Assembly (NCBI GenBank): GCA_905215805.1 | Contig: CAJMRL010000003.1 | Location: forward strand, 170,161-234,160 | Reading direction: 5' to 3' | Length of the DNA: 64,000 nt | DNA from: an uncultured bacterium | GTDB lineage: Bacteria > Bacillota > Clostridia > UBA1381 | Part shown: piece after piece, positions 7,060-14,406 of the stretch | Layout of the letters: every line of letters starts with the position of its first letter | Position numbering within the stretch: position 1 is the first letter of the stretch | Made by a program: the position numbers and the translations under genes | The notes under the pieces: generated by a model | Database searches by the model: none | The model's input: the letters and a program-made list of their open reading frames with translations, nothing else | Told to the model about the DNA's origin: nothing

Positions 7060-9586
7060 TGTAAACAGCAGAAAAGCGATCCGCCGCCTTTCGGGACGCT
7101 CCATAAAAAATAACCGTACCAGAAATATCATCGCGGTTTTGGCAGTCATTTTGACAGCTGTGATGTTTACGACATTGTTCACCATAGGCGTAAGCATTAT
7201 GGACGCATTTCAGCTTTCCACCATGCGTCAGGTGGGAACAAGCGCCCATGCCGGGTTTAAGTTCTTAACACAGGAACAGTATAACATTTTAAAAGCAGAT
7301 CCCGAGATAAAGGACATCTCATATAATATTATCATCGGCTTCGGTGAAAATCCCGAATTTGCAAAAAAGTCGGTGGAGATACGCTATACCGAGGAAAAAT
7401 CCGCCGAGTGGGGTTTTACACTGCCGACAACCGGAACACTTCCGCAAAATAGGCTCGATATTGCAGCATCTACCGAGGTGCTCGACATGCTGGGACTTCC
7501 CCATGAGCTTGGAGTGCAGGTGCCGCTTGAATTTACGGCCGCGGGCGGTGTCAAATATAATGAAACCTTCACGCTCTGCGGCTTTTGGGAACAGGATGCG
7601 GTAAGCCAGGTGTGCGAAGTGTTCTTATCAAGAGAATACAGCGACGAGGTCGCGCCTGTCTGGCAGGAAACCGCTCCTTCCCAAGAGGGAAACTGGTGGA
7701 TGTCCGGCTCGATAAATCCGAATATATGGTTTGCAAGCTCTTGGGACATCGAAGGACAGGTAGAAGCATTAAAGGCACGCTGCGGTTTTGGCGAGGATGT
7801 AAACGCAGGCGTAAACTGGGCGTATGCTTCATCGGACATAGACTTTGCAACAATTGTACTGCTTGTCGGAATACTTGCTTTAATTATTTTCTCGGGATAT
7901 ATGATTATTTATAATATTTTCTATATCTCAGTTTCAAAGGATATACGTTTTTACGGGCTCTTAAAAACAATAGGCACCACCAACCGCCAACTGAAAAAGC
8001 TGGTGCGCAGACAGGCATTGCTTCTCGGTATTGTCGGAACGCCCATAGGCTTGATTTTGGGATACATCGTTTCGGTTTTTGTCACGCCCGTGGTTCTGTC
8101 AACCACCTCTCTGGCAAATGAACAGGTAATCTCGGTCAATCCGCTCATATTCATAGGCGGAGGACTGTTTACACTGATCACCGTATGGATAAGCTGTATC
8201 AAGCCCTGCCGCCTTGTGAGTAAAATATCACCTGTCGAGGCGGTAAGATATACAGACAGCACAGTATCATCACGGAAGAAAGCAAAGAAAACAAGGCGTG
8301 TGACGCCTCTTTCCATGGCGTGGGACAACATCAAAAGAACGCCGAAAAAGACGGTGAGCGTCATTGTGTCGCTGTCTCTTTCCATGATACTCTTAAACGG
8401 GACGTTTACCTTGATAAACGGTTTTGATATGGATAAATATATTGAAAACCAGGCCGTATCGGATTTTTATATCACAGACGCGTCGGTAATGAACTTAAAT
8501 TCGACAGTTGAGATCTTTAACGGCGTATCAAAGGAATTACAGGACGAGATAAAGGCGCTGAACGGGATCACCGATTTCGGCAGCGTTTATATGCAGGAGA
8601 CACAGCATAAATTCAATGAGACCGGTGCTGAAAACGCAAAAAAGATTTATGAGGAATATAAGGAACTTCTTCCCATGCCGTATGCAGAGGAACAGGCTCG
8701 CCGCCTTAATGAGGAGGGCTTGATAGATGCGCACTTGTATGGCATTGATGATTTTATAACCGGCAAGCTTGAAATTGCAGACGGTGAATTTGATTTGGAA
8801 AAATTCAAAACCGGAGAATTTGTCATAGCTTCATCCTTCATTGATACGGGCGAAGGACGGTATTATAACATCGGCGATAAAGTACCGATTGATTTCGGGA
8901 ACGGGAATGTAAAGGAATATGAGGTCATGGCGATAGGCGATATTCCCTATGCGCTCGGTCCCCAGCACAGCCATTACTTTGACCTGTATCTGACGCTGCC
9001 GGCGGATGAGTTTATTTTGCAAACCGGTGAAACGGGCGCGATGAAAACGGCATTTAATGCTGAAGGATCCGCGATCCCCGCCATACAGGAATGGATAGAA
9101 AATTACTGTACAAATGTGGACCCCAATATAGCATACCAGTCCCGCGAAACATTTGCGGCAGAATTTGAAGGTGTGCAGAATATGTATCTGACAGTCGGAG
9201 GGCTGCTGAGCTTTATTCTTGCGCTCATCGGTATACTGAATTTTATAAATTCCGTTATAACCTCGGTGCAGACAAGACGGCAGGAGCTGGCGGTATTGCA
9301 GTCGGTCGGTATGACGGGTAAACAGCTTAGGAAAATGCTTATCGGCGAGGGCCTGTGGTACACGGTCATTACAGTGCTCATCACTCTTACAGCAGGAAGC
9401 CTTATCACCTATGGTATGGTGATGGGAATCGCGTCTCAGATGTGGTTCTTCTCCTATCATTTTATAATAACGCCTATCCTTTTGTGCATACCGGCGCTTG
9501 TGGTACTGTCTGTGATTATCCCTGCGCTCTGTTATCGCAATATGTGCAGGCAAAGCGTGGTTGACAGGCTGAGAGAATGCGAGTAA
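7052..9586 (+). CDS. FtsX-family ABC permease (BceB/MacB-like)
   Basis: 844-residue permease; ATG 7052 is supported by AGGTGA 5 bases upstream. One N-terminal membrane helix, a first extracytoplasmic domain of about 200 residues, a three-helix FtsX block (about 270-390) with the DIRFYGLLKTIGTT coupling motif, a further helix, a second large extracytoplasmic domain, and a C-terminal FtsX block with RRQELAVLQSVGMT. This double-FtsX layout is typical of transporters that release peptide antibiotics from lipid targets or act on the cell wall. Nothing in the sequence identifies the drug. Confidence 0.9.
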   Translation: MLNVNSRKAIRRLSGRSIKNNRTRNIIAVLAVILTAVMFTTLFTIGVSIMDAFQLSTMRQVGTSAHAGFKFLTQEQYNILKADPEIKDISYNIIIGFGENPEFAKKSVEIRYTEEKSAEWGFTLPTTGTLPQNRLDIAASTEVLDMLGLPHELGVQVPLEFTAAGGVKYNETFTLCGFWEQDAVSQVCEVFLSREYSDEVAPVWQETAPSQEGNWWMSGSINPNIWFASSWDIEGQVEALKARCGFGEDVNAGVNWAYASSDIDFATIVLLVGILALIIFSGYMIIYNIFYISVSKDIRFYGLLKTIGTTNRQLKKLVRRQALLLGIVGTPIGLILGYIVSVFVTPVVLSTTSLANEQVISVNPLIFIGGGLFTLITVWISCIKPCRLVSKISPVEAVRYTDSTVSSRKKAKKTRRVTPLSMAWDNIKRTPKKTVSVIVSLSLSMILLNGTFTLINGFDMDKYIENQAVSDFYITDASVMNLNSTVEIFNGVSKELQDEIKALNGITDFGSVYMQETQHKFNETGAENAKKIYEEYKELLPMPYAEEQARRLNEEGLIDAHLYGIDDFITGKLEIADGEFDLEKFKTGEFVIASSFIDTGEGRYYNIGDKVPIDFGNGNVKEYEVMAIGDIPYALGPQHSHYFDLYLTLPADEFILQTGETGAMKTAFNAEGSAIPAIQEWIENYCTNVDPNIAYQSRETFAAEFEGVQNMYLTVGGLLSFILALIGILNFINSVITSVQTRRQELAVLQSVGMTGKQLRKMLIGEGLWYTVITVLITLTAGSLITYGMVMGIASQMWFFSYHFIITPILLCIPALVVLSVIIPALCYRNMCRQSVVDRLRECE

Positions 9587-9631
9587 TGACTTAAAGCAAT
9601 ACAATATTTTATCAGAATTGTATCGCAAATA

Positions 9632-9674
9632 AAGGAACTGCATCAGGGCGTAATAAGCTTTGATGCAGTTCCTT
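9632..9674. terminator. Perfect 14-bp inverted repeat after the permease
   Basis: AAGGAACTGCATCA (9632-9645) and TGATGCAGTTCCTT (9661-9674) flank a 15-nt loop, 45 bases after the permease stop. There is no long T run, so termination is likely but not certain. Confidence 0.6.
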
Positions 9675-9734
9675 GCTTATGTTAAGCGGGTGCGGGTAGC
9701 AGAAGCAGCGTGACGGTGCTGCTGCCCTTGGCCG

Positions 9735-9778
9735 CTGACAGGCTTTGCTGTGTTTTTATTATAAACCTGTCAGTTTTT
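9735..9778 (+). terminator. Second hairpin with T run between convergent genes
   Basis: CTGACAGG (9735-9742) pairs with CCTGTCAG (9766-9773), followed by TTTTT on the plus strand. It overlaps the stop codon of the convergent acetyltransferase gene and would stop plus-strand read-through. Confidence 0.5.
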
Positions 9779-10450
9779 AATGGATCTGATCTGCTCTAAA
9801 TCACCGCTGCACAGGGCATCCATATTCAGAAAAATTTTTTCCGCATCCCAGTCCCACCATTTGAGCTCCAGCAAGTATTCGATCAGATCATCACTAAATC
9901 TTTTTCGGATCACGCTGCAGGGATTACCGCCGGCGATGCAGTATGCAGGAATGTCCTTCGCAACAACCGAATTAGCCGCAACGATTGCACCGTCGCCAAT
10001 GTGAACACCAGGCATTACCGTAACATTTTGTCCAATCCACACATCATTGCCGATTACAGTATCACCTTTAAGCGGAAGCTGCTCCAAACTGGGAGTGAAC
10101 TTTTCCCAGCCATGCCCCATAATATTAAACGGATAGGTCGTCACGCTGTTCATTCTGTGATTTGCGCCATTCATGATAAATTCAATCCCTTTTGCAATTG
10201 CACAAAATTTTCCGATAATTAGCTTGTCCCCGAGGAATTCATAATGGTGTGTTACATGATTTTCAAAATTTTCAGCACCGCTTATATCATCGTAATAAGT
10301 GTAGTCACCAACGATAATATTCGGCCTGGAAATCACATTTTTGATAAATACCACGCTTTTAATATTTTCATTTGGATAAATTGCATCCGGGTTTGGTCCC
10401 ATATGACTGTGAGTATGCCGGACATGATCTTGATGTTCCATATCAGTCAT
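9770..10450 (-). CDS. Vat-type xenobiotic (streptogramin A) acetyltransferase
   Basis: 226-residue left-handed beta-helix acetyltransferase related to Vat/CatB enzymes, which inactivate streptogramin A drugs by acetyl-CoA-dependent O-acetylation. Hallmarks: DAIYPNENIKSV and IIVGDYTYYDD near the N-terminus, GKFCAIAKGIEFIMNGANHRM with the catalytic His (residue 98 here), hexapeptide repeats such as IGNDVWIGQNVTVMPGVHIGDG, and the C-terminal KRFSDDLIEYLLELKWWDWD. AGGAG lies 8 bases before the ATG. It is the last gene of the MarR-MFS-GNAT-Vat operon; the N-terminal 17 residues (His-rich) are longer than usual. Resistance is inferred, not shown. Confidence 0.88.
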   Translation of the reverse strand: MTDMEHQDHVRHTHSHMGPNPDAIYPNENIKSVVFIKNVISRPNIIVGDYTYYDDISGAENFENHVTHHYEFLGDKLIIGKFCAIAKGIEFIMNGANHRMNSVTTYPFNIMGHGWEKFTPSLEQLPLKGDTVIGNDVWIGQNVTVMPGVHIGDGAIVAANSVVAKDIPAYCIAGGNPCSVIRKRFSDDLIEYLLELKWWDWDAEKIFLNMDALCSGDLEQIRSIKN

Positions 10451-10491
10451 GATATTTTCTCCTTTCTAACATTCTTGATGCAGCCTGATTT

Positions 10492-10914
10492 TCAGCGCTG
10501 CCAGCGCATTGTTTCATCAGCTTCTCCGCTGTCTGCATCTTTATCTTTTGAAATAACGGAAAACCTTTCCCGTTTATAAAATTTCACCGCACGCCGGTTT
10601 TTCTGATACACATTCAGTGTCAAGAAAGGATGTTTTTCCTTGGCATAATCCAGCAGGTGTTTGCCAATCCCGGCACAGCGGTATTCTCCTTTTACAAAAA
10701 TTCCGGCAATATGATCTTTCTGTATGCCGATAAACCCATGTATGATACCTTCGGTTTCATACACATAAACTTCCGCCTGTAAAAGCTGCTTTTGTACCGC
10801 CTCCTGATTGGATATCCAATATTCTTTTGGGATAAACGGGTGTGCGTCTTTGTTTCCTGCAAGCCATATTTCCATGACCTCCATAGTATCTGATTCATGA
10901 AATTCCCGGATCAT
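10492..10914 (-). CDS. GNAT-family N-acetyltransferase
   Basis: 140-residue acetyltransferase of the YjaB/RimI-like GNAT group; cytoplasmic. The start at 10914 has AAGGAGG upstream and its ATGA overlaps the MFS stop. Motif A is recognisable as GIFVKGEYRCAGIGKHLLDYA (acetyl-CoA pyrophosphate loop), with the following LNVYQKNRRAVKFYKRERF typical of motif B. The substrate cannot be read from sequence; sitting between an efflux pump and a Vat enzyme it may modify a drug. It is translationally coupled to the pump. Confidence 0.88.
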   Translation of the reverse strand: MIREFHESDTMEVMEIWLAGNKDAHPFIPKEYWISNQEAVQKQLLQAEVYVYETEGIIHGFIGIQKDHIAGIFVKGEYRCAGIGKHLLDYAKEKHPFLTLNVYQKNRRAVKFYKRERFSVISKDKDADSGEADETMRWQR

Positions 10915-12134
10915 ATTCTGCCCCTCCTTTGCACGGTAAGACAGCGCACCGCAATTGCCGCCGTGAGCGTGACCATACAAATCCCCGAAATGAAAAACCA
11001 TGTATGAACTCCAACCTGCTCCGCAATCGGACTGCTAAATACCAGTCCAATGGGCATGGTAACGGACGAAATCAAAGTAAGCACGGAAAATGCCCGTCCC
11101 ATTTTTTCGGGTACGACGGTTTCCTGTATATACGCAGTCAACGGAATTGTATGGATGTTTCCTGATGCTCCCAAACCGATACAGGCCGTCGCAAAGAAGA
11201 ACCAACCTGTATAAACCGGTGGTATCACCCCACAGACCGCGGACATGATCCCCATACCAAACAAGCCTAAAAAGGAAGTTCTGATTTTTTGCTTCACATG
11301 CAGAACAGCGGAAAACATCAGCGATGATACAATCATTCCGACTGCAAAGGACATTTCTGCGGCACTGCCGTATATCGCCGATAAGTCAAAATAATCGCTT
11401 GTCATAAGAGGGTAAAAGGAAGACAGGGGCGCGTAGAAAAACATACAGAGCGCTTGTGCGGTTACGATATACAACAGCCTTTTATCTTCCCGGAATACCT
11501 GTATGCCTTCTTTTATTTCCTTAACAAAATGCTGCTTTTCGGTTTCCACTTGCGCTAATTTGGGGATTTTGACAATTCCCAGAGCGATACTCGCCAAAAC
11601 CGCGCCTGCAACGTCGCTCATCAAGACAATGGGCATGGGAAAAACGGCGTACAGGAAAGCGCCTATCACCGGCCCGAGTAAAAAGGAACCCGAATTTAAA
11701 AGCTGCATCCATCCGTTTGTCTTTATAAGCTCATCTTTGGGGACAAGCTGCGGAATGATCGACTGGATCGCAGGCTGCTGAAAGGTGCTTCCGATTCCAC
11801 GGACACATAGCATGACAAACACAGTCCATACCGGTAAATCAAAAAAGTACAGTAATGCCGCATAGATAAGAGCGGCACTCCCCATAGACAGATCCGAAAA
11901 AATGGATATAAACTTTCGGTTATAGCGGTCTGCCGCAATTCCGGCAAAAGGGCTGAACAGCGACATGGGGATATAGGCTGCAATCCCCGATATCCCCAGC
12001 ATAAGCGGGGAAGAGGTTTTTTCGGCAAGCCACCAGATCAATGCAAACTGAACACCGTGACTTCCCAGCATCGAAACCGCCTGTCCCAATGCAACCATAG
12101 TAAACCGCGTTTTCCAATTTTCTTTTATTCTCAT
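10911..12134 (-). CDS. MFS efflux transporter
   Basis: 407-residue major-facilitator pump with 12 predicted membrane helices, of the MFS_3/Mef-like type used for macrolide or multidrug export. The start at 12134 is preferred because GAGGA lies 9 bases before it, while an in-frame ATG at 12152 has no site. The loop between helices 2 and 3 carries GIAADRYNRKF, the family's motif A variant. A short leader peptide with a strong ribosome site (12203-12223) and a hairpin precede the gene, hinting at translation-dependent control. The stop overlaps the GNAT start. Drug specificity unknown. Confidence 0.9.
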   Translation of the reverse strand: MRIKENWKTRFTMVALGQAVSMLGSHGVQFALIWWLAEKTSSPLMLGISGIAAYIPMSLFSPFAGIAADRYNRKFISIFSDLSMGSAALIYAALLYFFDLPVWTVFVMLCVRGIGSTFQQPAIQSIIPQLVPKDELIKTNGWMQLLNSGSFLLGPVIGAFLYAVFPMPIVLMSDVAGAVLASIALGIVKIPKLAQVETEKQHFVKEIKEGIQVFREDKRLLYIVTAQALCMFFYAPLSSFYPLMTSDYFDLSAIYGSAAEMSFAVGMIVSSLMFSAVLHVKQKIRTSFLGLFGMGIMSAVCGVIPPVYTGWFFFATACIGLGASGNIHTIPLTAYIQETVVPEKMGRAFSVLTLISSVTMPIGLVFSSPIAEQVGVHTWFFISGICMVTLTAAIAVRCLTVQRRGRI

Positions 12135-12202
12135 ATCAAATTGTCCTCTCATTTTTCAAATTTATCTTCAAATAAGGGACAATATCGATTGCGATAAGCC
12201 CC

Positions 12203-12223
12203 TTAACAAACTGTTGCCGACAT
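12203..12223 (-). promoter_or_regulatory. Six-codon leader peptide (MSATVC) before the efflux gene
   Basis: GGGAGG with 7-base spacing precedes ATG-TCG-GCA-ACA-GTT-TGT-TAA. The mRNA directly after it can fold: TAAGGG pairs with CCCTTA around an inner TATCG-CAAT-CGATA stem. Leader peptide plus hairpin upstream of a resistance gene is the layout of drug-induced ribosome-stalling attenuation known for erm, cat and mef-type genes. Function here is inferred. Confidence 0.5.
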
Positions 12224-12258
12224 CAAGCCACCTCCCTTCAAAAATTTTGCTTCTTGCT

Positions 12259-12690
12259 CTACAATATCGCTTCCAGATATTTTTTTAATCCATCGCGATA
12301 TTTCTTCGTCAATGCTAAATATTGCTGCTGCTCCTCTAAAGTCCACTCGCTCCAGATTTTATTTTCTATTTCATGCAAAGGATATATTTTTTCTGATGCA
12401 AATTGTTCGCCTTTTTCAGTCAGACACAGAAGTGTGTTCCTGCCTTTTCCTTGCTGCAAATATACGATTTCCTCTTTTTCTAATTTGCGAATGGCGGAAT
12501 TGATGGTCTGTCGGCTGATCCCCGTGAGTTTGCTTATTTCGCTTTGCAGGCATTTCCCGCCCTTTTCGCAGAGTACATATAAAATATTTTGGACACTGTC
12601 TGAAATGCCCGTTTTTACAGCGGCTTCATGATATAAAGCATTGATTTCTCCGGCTAAATAAGTGTATTGTCCTGTTTCTAAGTAGTGCAT
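12259..12690 (-). CDS. MarR-family transcriptional regulator
   Basis: 143-residue winged-helix regulator. The DNA-binding core spans about residues 45-100 (LQSEISKLTGISRQTINSAIRKLEKEEIVYL, wing QGKGRNTLLCLTEKG), flanked by helices for dimerisation. MarR proteins usually repress efflux operons and release DNA on binding a ligand. It is the first gene of an operon leading to the MFS pump, GNAT and Vat genes, and its promoter contains two copies of a 14-bp repeat, which suggests it represses its own operon. Confidence 0.92.
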   Translation of the reverse strand: MHYLETGQYTYLAGEINALYHEAAVKTGISDSVQNILYVLCEKGGKCLQSEISKLTGISRQTINSAIRKLEKEEIVYLQQGKGRNTLLCLTEKGEQFASEKIYPLHEIENKIWSEWTLEEQQQYLALTKKYRDGLKKYLEAIL

Positions 12691-12706
12691 ATCTCCACCC
12701 TCTTTG

Positions 12707-12754
12707 TCCGATTTCGTACATCTGCATTATATCCGATTTCGTACAATATGTCAA
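12707..12754 (-). promoter_or_regulatory. MarR operon promoter with two 14-bp operator repeats
   Basis: On the minus strand, TTGACA (12749-12754), a 17-nt spacer and TATAAT (12726-12731) match consensus. TGTACGAAATCGGA occurs twice, within the spacer (12732-12745) and just after the -10 (12707-12720), 25 bp apart. Each copy is an imperfect palindrome, as for MarR operators. Confidence 0.82.
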
Positions 12755-12808
12755 TAGTTTTTTTGAAATTGTGTTGGCTGTTGTTCTTTTTTTCATAAAA
12801 TTTTTTTT

Positions 12809-12870
12809 GGAAAGTATACTTGACATTTTTGATGTACTCGTGTATAATAAAGCTATGGAAAGTATACTTT
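12809..12870 (+). promoter_or_regulatory. Promoter with duplicated palindromic operator before the XRE gene
   Basis: TTGACA (12820-12825), a 17-nt spacer and TATAAT (12843-12848) match consensus. GGAAAGTATACTT appears at 12809-12821 and 12857-12869, each centred on the palindrome AAGTATACTT (12812-12821, 12860-12869). One copy touches the -35, the other lies at the transcript start, so binding at both would block RNA polymerase. Confidence 0.85.
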
Positions 12871-12895
12871 ACATTAAGGCGAAAGGATTGATGTC

Positions 12896-13099
12896 ATGAA
12901 GAATCGGTTAGAGGAAATCCGAAAAAGCCGCGGTATCAAGCAGGAAGAGCTTGCAAATGCACTTGAGGTTTCCAGACAGACAATAGGCTCTCTTGAAAAC
13001 GGCAGGTATAACCCGTCTATACTGCTTGCATTTAAAATTGCACGCTATTTCGGAATGGCGATTGAGGAAATATTTATCTATGAGGAGGAGGAAAAATGA
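12896..13099 (+). CDS. Small XRE-family repressor
   Basis: 67-residue single-domain Cro/CI-type DNA-binding protein consisting almost entirely of a helix-turn-helix domain (LEEIRKSRGIKQEELANALEVSRQTIGSLENGRYNPS) with an acidic tail. Such proteins bind short palindromes as dimers; the doubled AAGTATACTT sites in its own promoter are the obvious operators. Its stop overlaps the start of the membrane-protein gene by 4 bases, a common regulator plus membrane-protein pair in Firmicutes. Confidence 0.92.
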   Translation: MKNRLEEIRKSRGIKQEELANALEVSRQTIGSLENGRYNPSILLAFKIARYFGMAIEEIFIYEEEEK

Positions 13100-13512
13100 A
13101 AACATCAACAAAAATCTATCTGATACTTGCGGCTGCAGGCGTTTTGCTCGCCGCCGCGGCGCTTTTGTTCAAGGGCGTTCTCACAGACGCGCAGACGGGC
13201 GCCGCGCTCGGGGTCGGCGCGGGCCTGATCGGCTTCGGTCTTGCGAAATTCTTTGTCGGGCGCTATGAGGAAAAGAACCCGGAGTTGTTCAAGCTGAAGG
13301 TCATAGAGGAAAAAGACGAGCGCAATCAAATCATCCGCAGCAAGGCGCAGGCTGTTTCGGGTGAGATCATCCATTGGACGCTGATGGCGGGCTCGTGGAT
13401 TGCCATGGCGCTGGACGCGCCGCTTTGGGTGACGCTTGCGTTTGTGGGCGTGTTCCTGCTTAAAACCGCATTGGATATTGCTTTTATGGCATATTATCAG
13501 AAAAGGATGTAA
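13096..13512 (+). CDS. Small integral membrane protein paired with XRE regulator
   Basis: 138-residue membrane protein with four predicted helices (about 7-28, 36-56, 91-107, 112-134) and a central hydrophilic stretch EEKDERNQIIRSKAQAVSG that resembles the DUF2178-type cytoplasmic loop. It is translationally coupled to the XRE gene (ATGA overlap, GGAGGAGG site). GC content is markedly higher than in the regulator. Function unknown; homologous pairs are widespread on Firmicute chromosomes. Confidence 0.65.
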   Translation: MKTSTKIYLILAAAGVLLAAAALLFKGVLTDAQTGAALGVGAGLIGFGLAKFFVGRYEEKNPELFKLKVIEEKDERNQIIRSKAQAVSGEIIHWTLMAGSWIAMALDAPLWVTLAFVGVFLLKTALDIAFMAYYQKRM

Positions 13513-13646
13513 TAAATTATGTATATAAAACGGCAATTCACTTTCCGGTGCTTCTATTACTTCATAAGATAATGCTCATGTGCCATAAAGTAACACACGA
13601 GAATTCATAGACAGCAGCCCACTATTCCGTAGCAACAGCGAGTTGC

Positions 13647-13724
13647 TTGTTAAAACCCCGTTTTGATGTTATAATGATTAAAAATATCTAGGTAATTGCG
13701 AAACAAGTTCCGCAATTAGTTTTT
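13647..13724 (+). promoter_or_regulatory. Promoter with hairpin-plus-T-run at the transcript start
   Basis: TTGTTA (13647-13652), a 17-nt spacer and TATAAT (13670-13675) give a promoter with start near 13682. TAATTGCG (13693-13700) and CGCAATTA (13711-13718) then pair and are followed by TTTTT, a terminator-like hairpin only some 10 bases into the transcript. A further AGCAAC/GTTGCT stem (13631-13647) abuts the -35. The rest of the gap 13513-13640 holds nothing recognisable. Confidence 0.5.
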
Positions 13725-13750
13725 AAAAATATCCTTTAGGAGGGACGGAC

Positions 13751-14194
13751 ATGGAAATACAATGTATCCTTAAAAATTTACGCGAGAAAAACAACCTTAC
13801 ACAAGAACAACTGGCTGAACGTGTGCAAGTCACCAGACAGGCGGTTAGTCGCTGGGAAACAGGCGAAACACAGCCAAATACAGATACCTTAAAACTGTTA
13901 TCACGAGTTTTTGATGTGTCAATCAATACACTTCTGGGTTCTCCACGTCAACTTGTTTGTCAGTGTTGCGGAATGCCATTGAATGAAGATGGTCTGATTA
14001 GCCGAGAACCAGACGGAAGCTATAACGAGGACTATTGTAAATGGTGCTATACTGATGGGGAATTTGCTTATCAATCCAAGGAATCTTTGTTAGATTATCT
14101 GGTTGCAAATATGCCAAATCCCGATAACGCAGATGAAGAAACCAGACGTAATCAGTTTGATTTGTACCTTTCGCAGTTAAAGCACTGGAAATAA
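13751..14194 (+). CDS. XRE-family regulator with C-terminal zinc ribbon
   Basis: 147 residues: an N-terminal XRE helix-turn-helix (residues 5-60, NLTQEQLAERVQVTRQAVSR) joined to a putative zinc-ribbon domain with two cysteine pairs, CQCC around residues 75-78 and CKWC around 97-100. This fusion is known in Firmicutes; its target and ligand are not. AGGAGG lies 8 bases upstream. The gene stands alone, with a hairpin leader before it and two structured repeats after it. Confidence 0.88.
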   Translation: MEIQCILKNLREKNNLTQEQLAERVQVTRQAVSRWETGETQPNTDTLKLLSRVFDVSINTLLGSPRQLVCQCCGMPLNEDGLISREPDGSYNEDYCKWCYTDGEFAYQSKESLLDYLVANMPNPDNADEETRRNQFDLYLSQLKHWK

Positions 14195-14225
14195 CTATAT
14201 TGTCATAGCAAAGCCAGCCGAGCCA

Positions 14226-14267
14226 GTCAACGGTCAAGATAAACGGCGCATACGCGCCGCCGTTGAC
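14226..14267. repeat. Long nested hairpin after the XRE-zinc-ribbon gene
   Basis: GTCAACGG (14226-14233) pairs with CCGTTGAC (14260-14267), enclosing a perfect CGGCGC-ATAC-GCGCCG stem (14244-14259). No T run follows. Could be a terminator relic or a repeat; function unknown. Confidence 0.5.
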
Positions 14268-14299
14268 AGCCCCGCCCGCCTTTGCTGCTAGGCAATCAA

Positions 14300-14328
14300 G
14301 GGGCGACAGCAAGAAGTGCTGCCGCCCC
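14300..14328. terminator. GC-rich stem-loop between convergent genes
   Basis: GGGGCG and CAGC (14300-14310) pair with GCTG and CGCCCC (14318-14328) around a 7-nt loop, with one bulged base per arm. It lies between the plus-strand XRE gene and the minus-strand peptidase. T tract weak on both strands. Confidence 0.45.
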
Positions 14329-14406
14329 ACACTATTTGAAGCTTATGATATAATGTTTTTTGCTTGTTTTCTTATCTTGCTGCATTTTACAGCAGCTCCG
14401 TTCTCA

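Noticed and set aside
7344..7914. Plus- and minus-strand open frames inside the FtsX permease
   Set aside because: They are out-of-frame shadows of the 844-residue permease, without ribosome sites or protein-like composition.
14226..14328. Possible riboswitch or transposon end in the GC-rich palindromes after the XRE-zinc-ribbon gene
   Set aside because: The stems are clear but no target duplication, second copy or known aptamer core was seen, so only repeat and terminator entries were kept.
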